Shown here piece by piece: positions 11,931 through 22,274 of a stretch of 31,818 nucleotides of DNA. Made by a program: the position numbers and the translations under genes. The notes beneath the pieces were generated by a model. It saw only the letters and a program-made list of their open reading frames with translations, did no database searches and was not told where the DNA came from. Each line of letters begins with the position of its first letter. The first letter of the stretch is position 1. The stretch is from Paramacrobiotus richtersi (lineage: Eukaryota; Tardigrada; Eutardigrada; Parachela; Macrobiotidae), in NCBI GenBank assembly GCA_034698045.1, contig JAQGAU010000289.1, forward strand, positions 1 to 31,818, written 5' to 3'.

Positions 11931-13960
11931 ACCGGTTCTTCCCGATGTTAGTTCATAAACGTACTTTTAAGCATCTTTCCGCAATCAGCATTTATGCGAA
12001 GAACCGCAGTTACCCAGTCAGCCCGGAAGCGACAAGCGATTGCAAAGAAATCAGCCAGTGATGAAGGGTTGGGCGCTGAAATGTCGTATTACATACATAG
12101 TACCATGTGAAAAGTCTGCATAGCGCTTTCTGCTATGTCGTTTTCTGGAGCCCGTACCGCTCCGTCGTCGCTCGCAACGTCGGCTGAAAATAATGCAGCC
12201 CAGACGGCACGAAAACTTTTGACATTGGTTTCGTTTCAACAGACCGGGACGACGTTGGGTCGCGTTTCTGACTCTTCCTACTGTTATTATCCTTAAAGTT
12301 GTTTTGACCCATCAATATATTGTAGCGGTAGAATTGTGGAAAGCTGTTATCATTGGTTGTCACTGCTACCGGATGTTCTTACTCATCAGTTCTATCTGAC
12401 TCATTGCGCTGTAGCTCAATAACCGTTCATGTTTTCCTCTCTTTCTAAAGTGCTTCTTCAGTCTTGGTGGTGCCTTCGTCCTAACGTTTCGACAAAACCT
12501 GATAAATCGTGTTAAGCGTGTTTGCGTGCCCGGCGTGCCCATTTCGATCGTAAGACCTTTGCCGACTTATGGCAACCCGATTCTTAAGCCGTTTCCCATA
12601 AGATCGCACACAAGTACATTAGAACCACCGCCGCTCCCATCGTGGTACGGCGAATAGCCACTCCACTAGGGTTAGCGAAAGGCTAACGCTTTAATATCTA
12701 TTCGGCATACGCCCGGTTGTACAAGTATTCACATACAAGTACCCATGTTTTGACTATGTATTGTGAAATTTGTTACAAAACGTGCGATATCATTCTTTTC
12801 CACAACATATCCGTAAAGCCAGAATGACATGTCGTACGGTATTTTTTGGTTACCACCACAAGAAAACGATGTGTGATTTAAGTCGGTCAGGATAACATGA
12901 TTATTGAACGGTGTTTCTGGAACACTCGGTGCAAGTGCCGGATCCGGAAAACCTTTGGTTCCAACTAGCTATTCCTGTTTGGTTTTCCCTACATCTCCCA
13001 ATTCGTTCTAGCTGGTGATGCAGCTAGCGTACTGCATCAAAGAGAGACAAATCAGGTACGGTTGGACGAAAGATAATGGGCCAAGTCCACTACACCATGG
13101 TAGGAATACGGACAGATTACGCACAAGTCCATTGAACTATGGATAAACCCACTATCTCTGTATCCCGGGAAGCATTAAAATGATTAATCACACTTGAGTG
13201 GCACGATTCATGGTGCTTTTATTTGCTGGGAGAAATCAAAACAGATGTTTGGGAATCATACTGAACGTTCGACAGATTAAGGTATGTAGCATGGCACTGC
13301 TTTGCAATTGTTTTACGGAAGATTTTCCTAAATTAACACGTAATTTTTAAAGCCGGCTCATACCACGCAGAACAGCTTTATTACTCGTACAGATAGATGC
13401 TAGTTGCAGTTGGAAGTTAATAGTCAGTACACCCGCTCATCGAAGATTATAAATCTGCTGGTGCCGCTGTTTACTCTGATTCAGAAGCGTCATGCCACCG
13501 GTAAACGTGGTGGCTCTAATGAGTAATATTTAATTTCTGCCCTACACAAGACCCGGTAAGCGAGATACTTCTACATGTAATACAAAATGTCAAATCAAAC
13601 AGAAAATTTATTCAATCTCGCGCCTCATGGTAGTGAAAATGGGATGACCATTATTTACCACGCATAATTTCCTGGCTCCACCTCTGAAACAAAACAAGTG
13701 GGTCGGCTTCCGGCGTTCCGCCTACCTCCGCCTACTGTACCTTTATAACATGCTAGTAGCAATCCTTCAGCAGTGGCACAACGTCACCCCATCGCACAGT
13801 GTACGGTGGACAGCGTCACAGCAGTATCAGAAACTAGCGGCAGGACCGATTCACGCGGACGGTTCCATCCTCCTCCACATACCCTGCGGGCTCTGGATAG
13901 TGGATACAATATGTATGTCTCCGAGCCGGTGTGCAGCAGGAACGCAGCAATGATGAAATT
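11931..13960. repeat. Unit 1 spacer between tRNase Z and GPCR1, present in four diverged copies
   Basis: No coding potential. From about 12760 to 13960 it matches 18390-19345, 24690-25829 and 28310-28790. Shared words include TTTCTGGAAC, CCGGAAAACCTTT, GCATCAAAGAGA, GAACAGATCACGCACAAGTG (variant) and CCCGGAAAGCATTAAA. The interval 12320-12760 is present here but absent at the corresponding junction in unit 4 (near 28305). Other open frames in this stretch are unconserved between copies. Confidence 0.8.
12645..12710. other. Nested hairpin within the unit-1-specific insertion
   Basis: An outer stem pairs GTACGGCGAATAG with CTATTCGGCATAC (11 of 13 positions complementary). Inside it a perfect 6 bp stem, GTTAGC / GCTAAC, closes a 5-base loop. 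The whole fold is about 66 nt. It does not have a T-arm or a 7-base anticodon loop, so I do not call it a tRNA. Confidence 0.35.
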
Positions 13961-14120
13961 GTAACGAGCACGCCAAAGAGTACCCACTGTGAGCCGATTT
14001 ATCCAACCATGATAATTTAACTAAGAATTGATTCACGCACAGATAATTATACGCCGTTAGTCTCCGTATATACACGCACATGCACGCAGATAGTATGTAA
14101 ATTCCGTTACTGCACTTCCG
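13961..14120 (+). promoter_or_regulatory. GPCR1 promoter: conserved upstream block plus TATA-like core
   Basis: Positions 13961-14017 match blocks upstream of GPCR2 (22381-22445, minus) and GPCR3 (25830-25892): GTGACGAGCACGCC, then AAGAACACCCACTGTGA, then CAACCATGATAAT with small changes. About 80 bp later comes TAGTATGTAAATTCCG and the initiator-like CGTTACTGCACTTC, aligned with the true TATATAAA sites of the other two genes. The TATA box is degenerate here (TATGTAAA). Confidence 0.65.
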
Positions 14121-14283
14121 TGTGCATCAGCTAGTGTTTCACATGATGTGGCTTGAAACAGTGCAGCAACAAGATCTGTTGCTCCCACTTCACACAAGGG
14201 GGTTCAGAAATACTCTTTGCCTAAAATTTACAGTTCTGATATCGTTTTTGTTAACTTTGTTCTGCAAAGGCGAGCAAATCAAA

Positions 14284-15273
14284 ATGGTGGTCGCTAACAG
14301 CACAAACTCTAGTGTTTTGTCCGATAATCGAACAGCAGTCCACAAGACTTACAGCGCAGATGGGGGGTACACTTTTAGTTTAATCGGCTTTATCAGCTTA
14401 ACCGTAATTACGCTGGCCCTCAATTCTGTTGTGCTGGTTTTCTTGTTTAACAGGAAAATTCTACGGACTCCTTTTAATGTGTACATCACTGCTCTTTTAT
14501 GCAGCCACGTCCTTTTTGTCGGATTTCAAAACCCTATGAAAATTCTGACCGAATATTATGGCTATTGGTGGCTGGGATCTCGTGCATGTACCTTGAGGAT
14601 TTACAGTATCTATGTTATCGCGCCTATTACGATAAATATTCACGCGTTAATTACCATCAATCGCGCTTGGGCGCTACTCTGGCCCATGTCATATAAAATA
14701 CGACACACTTCCCGAGTGGCGTGGTTACTTTGTGCAGCTGTAGTTGTATATGTTCATACACTCGCGTTGCCTGGCATTATACTGGACGCCCAATATTATC
14801 GCGTGTCGCCCATCAACGGCTGCTATCTGGACACCAAGGCACAGCTTACGTGGAGTACGTTTGTATCAATTTGGATGTTTAACGTACCAGAACTGCTCGT
14901 TCCCGTATGCTTTCCTATTCTTCTTTGGAAGTATTACCAAAGGAGAGCCAGAAGAGGAGTGGCCACCCAAGCAGATCGAGGACCAACTAGGAGTGCGAGA
15001 ACAAGGGGAGACTCCGTGCAATCGAGCCGAAAGGCACAGACAAAATCCCGTCCTTTTGTGATTTTGACGCTGTTTTCAATTAGCGCCTTTTTTTGTTGGA
15101 CACCGAGTGCGGTGTATTTCCACCTGACCAGTTTCATGCCGCTGAACAAGCTAAAAACACTACAGCAAATACAAAATGTGTCGTCTCTTTTATTGCCCTT
15201 GCTTAATCCGCTGTTTTTTGTCCTGAGCATCGGTAGTTTACGTGCATGGGTTGTTCGCTTTTTGAAGTGCTGA
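14284..15273 (+). CDS. Rhodopsin-like orphan GPCR, lineage-specific family (GPCR1)
   Basis: A single-exon seven-transmembrane receptor of 329 aa from the ATG at 14284, which aligns with the start of its two paralogues. An upstream in-frame ATG at 14143 would add a hydrophobic leader of 47 residues. The N-terminus holds glycosylation sites NST, NSS and NRT. TM1 is about residues 32-55 and TM2 about 66-86. The conserved TM3-ECL2 cysteines are C101 and C180. The TM3 end reads NRAW (126-129) in place of DRY, TM6 has CWTP (271-274), and TM7 has NPLFF (308-312) in place of NPxxY. TM2 lacks the usual aspartate. Intracellular loop 3 is basic and polar (residues 219-256). The ligand is unknown. It stands directly downstream of tRNase Z and is the best-preserved unit of the cluster. 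Confidence 0.9.
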   Translation: MVVANSTNSSVLSDNRTAVHKTYSADGGYTFSLIGFISLTVITLALNSVVLVFLFNRKILRTPFNVYITALLCSHVLFVGFQNPMKILTEYYGYWWLGSRACTLRIYSIYVIAPITINIHALITINRAWALLWPMSYKIRHTSRVAWLLCAAVVVYVHTLALPGIILDAQYYRVSPINGCYLDTKAQLTWSTFVSIWMFNVPELLVPVCFPILLWKYYQRRARRGVATQADRGPTRSARTRGDSVQSSRKAQTKSRPFVILTLFSISAFFCWTPSAVYFHLTSFMPLNKLKTLQQIQNVSSLLLPLLNPLFFVLSIGSLRAWVVRFLKC

Positions 15274-15730
15274 AGAGTGAAGGCTGCATGATATTGCATC
15301 GAAGAATTAGGAAGACAAATCGCATAGATTTTCGCTGATTTGCAGTTACTTATCGAATGTTACACTATTATTGTTACAAGTCTGTTGTGCGATGATTCCT
15401 GTTCTGTACCTGTCAGAATGTTGCTTTTCTGATGATACGAATCTTATAAAACGATCGCGCTTGTGATTTGAGCGGGCAGCCCAGAATCGATCAGATGGAT
15501 GTTGGTTGATAAAAGGCAGAGACGAAAGCTCTGATTGCCTCCGTTCGTTAACATACACACAGTATTCGAGATTCAGGGAAGATTAAATTTTAGGTACCCA
15601 GTATTCTTCTACGAGACAGGACTTTCGCATAAGAACATCTGCTCTATAAGAACGTCAGCACATCAAAAACTCTACCGTACTGTATCTGCTTAGCAAGTAC
15701 GAGTATAGGAGTTTGTACTCCAGGTTTAGT
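15274..15730. other. GPCR1 3' flank, non-coding
   Basis: No gene is recognisable. An ATTAAA at 15582-15587 could serve as a poly(A) signal. The segment ends where the outer TIR element begins, and it has no visible copy behind GPCR2 or GPCR3. Confidence 0.4.
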
Positions 15731-15732
15731 CT

Positions 15733-15990
15733 TCGACCGAAGCGGAGCGAAGGTCCTCTATACTCAGCTCAAATGGATTTCGATGTCTGTCTGTCATTCC
15801 GTCGGTCGGTCACTATTATTATTTATTAATTATCAATATTTATTTATTAATATAATATATTATCGACTGAAGCGGAGCGAAGGTCCTCTATACTCAGCTC
15901 AAATGGATTTCGATGTCTGTCTGTCCTTCCGTCGGTCGGTCACTACTATTATTTATTAATTATCAATATTTATTTATTAATATTAATATA
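15733..15990. repeat. Two tandem copies (period 130 bp) of the outer element's left terminus
   Basis: Copies begin at 15733 and 15863 and share nearly all of CGAAGCGGAGCGAAGGTCCT, ACTCAGCTCAAATGGATTTC and the following AT-rich tail; they differ by a handful of bases. The pair could come from two nested insertions at the same end or from unequal exchange. Confidence 0.85.
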
Positions 15991-16667
15991 TATTATAATT
16001 ATTACTTTCAATGCGATCGCAGTTTAAATGTTAGTATTGCTTCGTCGGTCATAAGTAATCCCTCGGCTTTTAATATAAGGGACTGCAGAAGAATGGGCTA
16101 ACTATACAAAATATTTCTGCAAAATTTCGCTTTCAAAACCTGTCCTTGCATTCGTGTGGTGAAAAAGACAAACTCTGTAGTTTGCAAACCGAAGAACCGC
16201 CTATTGTTCAGATCTCTGTACTTAGTACTGGGGAGGTTGGCTCACTTTTCAAAAGTCAGTGAAAGTACTTTTCACCGGAAGAAAGCTGTTTTTCAAACGA
16301 TTGCTATAAAATGTAGAACAGTATCTTTCGCTGTTTTTTTCCCACTAGCCATTCGTACGATTACCAGTCACATGCCAGGGAGAAGCCCTAGAATTAATAG
16401 TTAATAACCTTTCGTGGTGAATTCGTAAACAAACAACTTTTTTGCTGTGAAGTAGGGGGAATGTCCACTGATATCAACAAAGTATCATACTGCCCTAGAC
16501 AATTTGGTGAAACAAATTACCGGACCAAAGCATTTTCTTAATTAGGCTTTCAGACCGGCAAATACCAGTTTTTAGCTTAAAATGCGTATTTTTTCTGGTA
16601 CCAGGCTGGTGGGTTAAGTAAGTTAACAGTAATTCTTTGAATTGCTTTATATTTTGTTGCCCTACGC

Positions 16668-17727
16668 GCGTACTTCCTTCGCTTCGGTCACTCAGTGCCC
16701 GCCATCAGCGAGTGCACTTTCCTAGTATAGCATGGTGGTTCCGCGTCCCTGGCTGATGGCTAGCTATGTACTAGCTGGTAGTTGTATGGTTATTTACCGC
16801 GAATTTAGCGTCAAATTCCGCATGAATGGCGCTTGCAGTGTATATACCTTTGATAAAGAAAGAATTCGCAGCCAACATCCTAAACCCGTCCCGGAATGTA
16901 AAGCTCTGAAGAGCAGAACGGAGGTCAATGCCCAATCTGAATATCTCCCAGTAAACTTTCAAAAGATATACTGCATTCAACACTAATTCACAAGGAGACA
17001 AGTGTGGACAGGAACTCGATCGACCATACGAGGTAGTGAGCATCTGCAGGACCATAAATGCAAGGCACAGAAACAAAAAATAAAATAGAAAAGTATGTCT
17101 AAGGCGCAGTTGAAGAAAAGTAGAAATGCCGAAAAGTAGAAACGCTAGTATACTGTAATGATTTTTTTCTCTCAAAAGTTGCAGTGTAACATACACACTT
17201 ATGAAGATGTTCATAAAGACGTACAGAAACGTTGACAAGATATTCCAAACACCGAGTGTACCTTTGGAGGAACGTTTTCTGTCTGCTTTCGGTATGGCTC
17301 GTCACAACAATAACGCCGAGCAGTTCCGGGAGGTTAGAGCTGAACTGATGTTGGTACACTTGTTGGACAAGCTATTCCAGCGGACAAGGCGGGTACTGGC
17401 CTGAACAGCTTCTCCCGCCCTGACTTCTGCTCAGGACATGGATCCCGACACTGCAGAAAGATATGGAGGACGGGTGTGCGTACTGGCCGGAAATGTTCGG
17501 GCAGGGGATTGTACTGATGGAGGATCAATGGCCTGGATAGGAGTTTCAGTTTCTGACTTGTTCTTCATGACGGCAGCTCATGCAAAAGTAAACGTATGCA
17601 AAAGTAAACACATCTTTCGCTCATCATTACAAAGTAACGTACTGGATCGTTCTCAAGGGAATTTATACTAGGAAAGTGCACTCGCTGGCTGCGGGCACTG
17701 AATGACCGAAGCGAAGGAAGCACGTAC
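16668..17727. mobile_element. Inner TIR element, about 1.06 kb, carrying a degenerate tRNase Z exon copy
   Basis: The left terminus 16668-16728 (TTCCTTCGCTTCGGTCACTC, then AGCGAGTGCACTTTCCTAGT) is repeated in inverted orientation at 17665-17727. Over about 60 bp I count roughly four differences, so the pair looks fairly young. The interior has no recognisable transposase. Positions about 17200-17530 resemble the last tRNase Z exon and the start of its 3' UTR. The word CCTTCGCTTCGG is also found, inverted, in the outer element's termini, suggesting related families. Confidence 0.75.
17200..17530 (+). pseudogene. Degenerate copy of the tRNase Z last exon and 3' UTR start
   Basis: Matches the region 11205-11510. 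Shared words include AGTTCCGGGA, TATTCCAGCGGACAAG, ACATGGATCCCGACACTG and GCGTACTGGCCGGAAA. The translated frame keeps NAEQFREV for NAEKFRDV and LMLVHLLDK for LVLVHLSDR, but it stops with TGA at 17401-17403, well before the parental stop, and later sequence is shifted. It lies between the inner TIRs. No upstream tRNase Z exon is present, so it cannot encode the enzyme. Confidence 0.78.
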
Positions 17728-18389
17728 TGTACATACTGTACGTACTGTACAACGATTTGCAGAAACAAAAACAATTATTAGACTTACTCAACCAACCAGC
17801 TAGATACCTGAAGAAATACGAAGTGTGAGTTACAAGCCTGCATTAACTGATACAAAAAAAAATCTAAGTAAAAAAAATTTATTTTCTTTTGTAATTTTTG
17901 TTACCACAGGTCGGTAAAGGCAGCATTACGATTATTTGACATTAGTGGGCTTGCCTCTAGGATGTGTATAAGCTCGGGTGGATGAAGTGCTACTTAGTCC
18001 GACTATATTATTAATAAAAAATAGAGAAACAAATAAAAGCAAAAAATTATAATTAATAAATAATAATAATGACCGACCGAATGACAGACACAAATCGAAA
18101 CCCATTGGAGCTGAGTACAGAGGACCTTCGCTCCGCTTCGATCGAAAAATTATTGCCCTGTTGATTTTGAATCCGATTCATGGGGTCACGACATGCCAGT
18201 ACGTTGCCAGTTTGAAAGGTTACTTCGAAAACGTGATTTAACTTTTCGATATCTCGGCACGGTCGGACGTACAACCGACAAGGATACAATTCTTTGGTTC
18301 TAATATCGATTAAATTTTGAAAAACTAATCATTTGTGGGACGCAACATGATAGAACTGTTTGATGTACTCGCACATTTCGTTATTGAGC
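17531..18389. other. Right parts of the TIR elements and flank, non-coding
   Basis: Contains the inner right terminus, a GTACTGTAC-rich palindromic run at about 17722-17756, an AT-rich stretch and the outer right terminus. From 18147 to 18389 no feature is recognisable. Confidence 0.4.
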
Positions 18390-19345
18390 ATGCGATATCA
18401 AGGCTAGAATGAGATATCGTACGGTACATACGGTATGTTTCCAGTTTCCGCAACAACGGGACAATGATCTGTTGTTAAAAGCGGTCAGTACAACATGAAT
18501 TAAGTGGCGTTTCTGGAACGCTCTAGCCTCTGGCAACAATATCTCAATGGGCCGGATCAGGACAACCATTAGTTCCAACTAGCTATTTCTGTCACTTTCT
18601 CACAACACCTAATAGTGTTGTTTCAGTGATTGCGCAGCGTACCGTATCAAATAGAGACAAATTAAGCACGGTTGAAGGGAAGATAATGTGCAAAATCCAA
18701 TACAGGGATACGAACAGATCACGCACAAGTGCATTGAACTAGGGATAAACACTCTATCTTTTTATGTACCCCGGAAAGTATTAACTACACACGAGTGACA
18801 CGATTGTTGTTGTTCCTGATGGAAGAAACAAAAACAGACAAATCAAAATTGTTCTTGCGTAGTCACATTGAACGTTTGACAGAATAAGTTGGTGGCTCAG
18901 TGTTATTCTTACGGGATGTTTTTCTACAGGAATTCAATCTCTAAATCCCGATTATACCACGCAAGACCGTTGTACAACCTTAATAGTAATTAGTACAGGT
19001 AGATGCTTGCAGTAAGAAGTACTGCTTATTTTAATACCCAGCAGCGTTGTATCACCGGCAAACATGGTGGCTCCAGTATAATAATATTTACTTTCTGCCG
19101 CGCACAGGCCATTCGCGAGGTACATGTGATATAAAATGGAATGTAACGCAAAATTCATTCAGTCTCGCACAACAAACCTTTAGGTATCTGAGTTGAGGTG
19201 ACCTTTACTACGCATAATTTCCAGGCTCTATATTTATTATTCTGTAACAAAACATGTGGATCGGCTTTCGCCTGTCTTTTAGAACAGGTTTCCACCAATT
19301 GCTCACTTGTGACACAACGTCACCGCGTCGCACCTAAAAGACCCG
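18390..19345 (+). repeat. Unit 2 spacer copy without an adjacent downstream GPCR
   Basis: Collinear with 12790-13800 of unit 1. Shared words are GGCGTTTCTGGAACGCTC, GTTCCAACTAGCTATT, GATCACGCACAAGTGCATTG, CCACGCATAATTTCCAGGCT (with substitutions) and GACACAACGTCACC. Homology fades near 19345, before the conserved promoter block. The GPCR belonging to this unit may be the inverted GPCR2 further right. Confidence 0.75.
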
Positions 19346-20700
19346 CAAGCCACACTAACGCAAGGAACGACAACAATTCTATACTTCCATATGTTTTACT
19401 CGCGCTTGCTGTCTTCACTGCTACGCCATCAAAAGGAGAGGCCGTTGCACCTCCATATAAATCGTACAGTACTTACACATAGTTTACGCCAAGCTGGAAC
19501 AAGCTGCTAGGAGAGTTGCCGTACATAACCACTTTAAGCAGAAAAGGTACCTGGTATTTAACACGATTGCCCAGTTCTTCTTGCATCGTTAAAGGTCTGG
19601 TTTTGAACCATTCTTTAAAATTATGCAGTATTGCTCGAAACAATTTCAAAGGCTCGAAGCATATATCAGTGTGTTTTCCGTTCCAAAATTCCTGAAAAAT
19701 CTGAAACAAAATAGATTTTTGAGAGAAGCCCCCTACGTGATAGATCATTCATTTCTATTTCAGATAACATGGGGCAGGACCATTTGTGAGACGCTGGTAC
19801 GATTCGGGAGTAAAATCAAAAATTGTTCCTTGGTGAGGTTGATGCGGTGAACTTTAACTGCGACGACGCTACAACCTTACCTGACATGTACTTTGTGCAT
19901 GCCGCCGTAGTGGAACGCTTGCTTGTTACTGCCTGAGATACACTTGTCTTGTCAAATTGGCCAGTAATGTCCAGTATTTGCTATGGAAGTCTACTAGAGG
20001 CAAACTTTCGTATCAGTGTTCATTGATTCTTCGGCGTTTGACTACAATCGGTTTGACCAAAAGTCTGCCCTGACTTGAGCGCTTTCAAGCAGTGCCTGTG
20101 CTAGTCCTAAACGTTCACTGTAGAAGCTTTTACTGTGCCATTTACAAAACCATGAAAACTTGACCCACCCCATTCCTGTTCCCAACATGGTTCAGTACAC
20201 TGTCGAGCTGAGGCGAGTTCCGAGCCGGTGCTGCATGGCAGTACACTCAGTCTTCCTGGAAAAAGTGTCTACAGGTGGCTGAACGTGTGTGGGTAAATGC
20301 AGCCGAAATCTGTTCGTGTACTGCAACATTTGTACGGAAAGTTTATATTGTAAAACTTTCTCCTCTGTAGCACACCTTTTCATGACCTTCGTTTTTCTGT
20401 CATTGTTTAATGGCTTTGCAAAAACTACAAGTAGTATCAAATACAGAAAGGTTGAGCGCGGTACCGTAATTCTCCACGCGAGCATCCCGGAACAAAAAAC
20501 GGCAAAAAAATCAATTTTCCTGGAGCTTCAAATTGGTAACAAAAACATGAACTAGATTTGAAGACGAATTCTAGGTTTCTAATGTAGAATCTCGAAACTG
20601 ACGAGAAGCGAGATTCAAACCGCCAACAAGAACCAGCACAGCAGACCGCGAACGAACAACTGTTCATGCGGTCAAGGGATAAAATGGAGCAGTTAAATGG
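19346..20700. other. Unexplained intergenic stretch
   Basis: I recognise no gene. A minus-strand open frame at 19473-19748 (91 aa, containing KLFRAILHNFKEWFKTRP and VMYGNSPSSLFQLGVNYV) has protein-like composition but no family I can name. The other frames look random. Confidence 0.35.
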
Positions 20701-20888
20701 GTCGGGAACAAAATTACTTTTTGCGGTTGAAAGATTTCGTGCTTTGTTTGTTTCTATGATCTTGCGTGTTACATGAATATATAAACCGCTCGAACTGGAT
20801 AATTTATTATTCTCAGTGCTTTTCGTCCGTGTCAATCGAATTTGCAGTTTCGGCATCGGACAAAGCTCCCAATATCAAAACAGTGACA
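20701..20888. repeat. Dispersed 188 bp repeat, copy 1
   Basis: Matches 29602-29789 end to end with almost no indels; about nine of ten bases agree by eye. Shared words include TTTATTATTCTCAGTGCTTT, CGTCCGTGTCAATCGAATTT and GCAGTTTCGGCATCGGACA. All six frames behave alike between the copies, so coding is not implied. Confidence 0.85.
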
Positions 20889-21151
20889 CCAGTCGTCATG
20901 TGCTTTTTTCGCATTCACAGCAGAGAAACACTCGACGTCGACTTCGCCCAATAAAATGAAACAAGATAGTGACAAATAAGAGGCGCGATTGATAGCGATA
21001 CCTTAACAATCCAGGCTAGGATGTTAACAGGCGAAAGTATAATAAACTGTGGTTGTAATTTGTATTAACAGCGACCGGCTAAAGCATAAACTACTGCTTC
21101 ATGACTAGTCTGGCTTCATCTGATAACGCGACTCGTTTTCCTGGTGCTTTG
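20889..21151. other. GPCR2 3' flank
   Basis: Short non-coding segment between the dispersed repeat and the GPCR2 stop codon. Read on the minus strand, an AATAAA occurs at 20805-20810, inside the neighbouring repeat; whether it is used cannot be told. Confidence 0.3.
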
Positions 21152-22159
21152 CTACAACCCTCGACACTTGACCAGGCGAACAATCCATGCCCGGAAACTA
21201 CCGATGCTCAGAGCAAAGAAGATCGGATCAAGCAGTGGCAATAAAAGAAACAGAACACTCTGTACTTGCTGCAGGGTATAAAGCTTGCTAAGCGGCAGGA
21301 CGTCAGCTAACTGAAAGTATACCATGCCCGGTATCCAGCAAATAACAGCGCTAACTGTAAACAGGGTCAGAACGATAAATGGCTGGGATTTGGTCCTGCC
21401 TCTTCGATTCGCTTGCTCGGTGTGTCCTGTCGCCGTGCTGCTTCTGTTCGGTGCTCCATCAGTTTGGACGGAATGTGCATCAACGGCCACTCTTCCCCTT
21501 CGAAAATACTTCCACAGGAGAATCAGATAGCATACCGGAATGAACAGTTTTGGTACGTCAAACACCGAAACTGATGTAAACATAGCCCAAGTACGCTGCG
21601 CCTTCGTATCCAGATAGCAACTTTTAGTCAGCGGCGCGCGGTAATACAGAGCATCTAATGCTATTCCTGGCATAAGGAGTATATGATCGTACATCACCAC
21701 GACTGCGCACAGTAAAACGGCCATTCGTGAAGTGTGACGATTTGTGTAGGATACAGGCCAAAGTAGCGCCCAAGCGCGATTGATGCTGATTAGCACGTGA
21801 AAATGTAGCGTAGCAGCCGCAATAACGTAGACAGCGTAAACTGATAAAGTACAGGCATGAGGTCCCAGCCACGAATAATCATAAAATTCGGCAAAAATTC
21901 TCATAGGATTCCGGATTGCGAGAAAAAGAACGTGGCTACAAAATAGAGCAATGATGTACACATTGAAAGATGTCCGGAAAAGTTTCTTCTTAAACATGAA
22001 ATACAGGACCACAAAGTTGAGGGCTAGTGGAATGACTGTTAATATGATGAGACTGGAGGACACAGGATTACCACTAGGATTGTCACCAGTGTTTTGCGCC
22101 GTCGTGCGATTAATTCGGGAATCAGAACTGTTGGTGGAGTTATCCGCCAGCTGCATCAT
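21152..22159 (-). CDS. Rhodopsin-like orphan GPCR, lineage-specific family (GPCR2)
   Basis: A single-exon receptor of 335 aa. The ATG at 22159 (or the adjacent one at 22156) matches the paralogue start MQLAEN as MQLADN. N-terminal glycosylation sites are NST, NSS and NRT. Hallmarks shared with GPCR1 and GPCR3 are PFNVYI-like TM2 entry (SFNVYIIALFCSHVLF), the cysteines of HACTL and KSCYLDTKAQ, ISINRAWALLWPVSY at the end of TM3, ICWIPG in TM6 and LLPLLDPIFFALSIGSFRAW in TM7. It is closer to GPCR3 than to GPCR1 in loop 2 (ALYYRAPLTKSCYLDTKAQR against ALYYRVPLTTSCYLDTKAQR). The orientation is opposite to that of its paralogues. Its upstream region ends at a LINE insertion. No stop or frameshift is seen, so I read it as functional. 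Confidence 0.9.
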   Translation of the reverse strand: MMQLADNSTNSSDSRINRTTAQNTGDNPSGNPVSSSLIILTVIPLALNFVVLYFMFKKKLFRTSFNVYIIALFCSHVLFLAIRNPMRIFAEFYDYSWLGPHACTLSVYAVYVIAAATLHFHVLISINRAWALLWPVSYTNRHTSRMAVLLCAVVVMYDHILLMPGIALDALYYRAPLTKSCYLDTKAQRTWAMFTSVSVFDVPKLFIPVCYLILLWKYFRRGRVAVDAHSVQTDGAPNRSSTATGHTEQANRRGRTKSQPFIVLTLFTVSAVICWIPGMVYFQLADVLPLSKLYTLQQVQSVLFLLLPLLDPIFFALSIGSFRAWIVRLVKCRGL

Positions 22160-22274
22160 GACTGGCTGGTTTGCACTCTGCAAAGTGTAAATCTGTTATC
22201 GCTGTTGGCAGAACACGAGAAATTTAGGCGAAGAAATGTGAGTCCTATGAGTGGCAGTGTAGTAACCGAGTTCT

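Larger units (their letters stand above)
15731..18146. mobile_element. Outer TIR element, about 2.4 kb, non-autonomous, with a duplicated left TIR
   Basis: The left end (from about 15731) reads CTTCGACCGAAGCGGAGCGA, then AGGTCCTCTATACTCAGCTC and TGTCTGTCATTCCGTCGGTC. The reverse complement of this, about 100 bp with few changes, closes the element at 18045-18146. The left TIR is tandemly duplicated with a period of 130 bp (15733-15862 and 15863-15990). No transposase frame is recognisable. A target-site duplication is not clear by eye. The right terminus itself is a short palindrome (CTTCGATCGAA). Confidence 0.75.

Noticed and set aside
12645-12710. tRNA-like fold
   Set aside because: No T-arm consensus, loop sizes wrong for an anticodon arm.
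14143-14283. Signal-peptide-like leader in frame with GPCR1
   Set aside because: The truncated copy at 29280-29450 does not keep the ATG, and GPCR2 and GPCR3 have nothing like it. An AG just before 14284 could be a 5' UTR splice acceptor. Kept only as an alternative start.
16771-17238. 155-codon minus-strand open frame, hydrophobic
   Set aside because: It crosses into the degenerate tRNase Z copy, is antisense to it, and resembles no family; its hydrophobic look comes from AT-rich sequence. Treated as chance.
19198-19482. 94-codon frame with a hydrophobic stretch
   Set aside because: Half of it lies in the duplicated spacer, where the other copies do not keep the frame.
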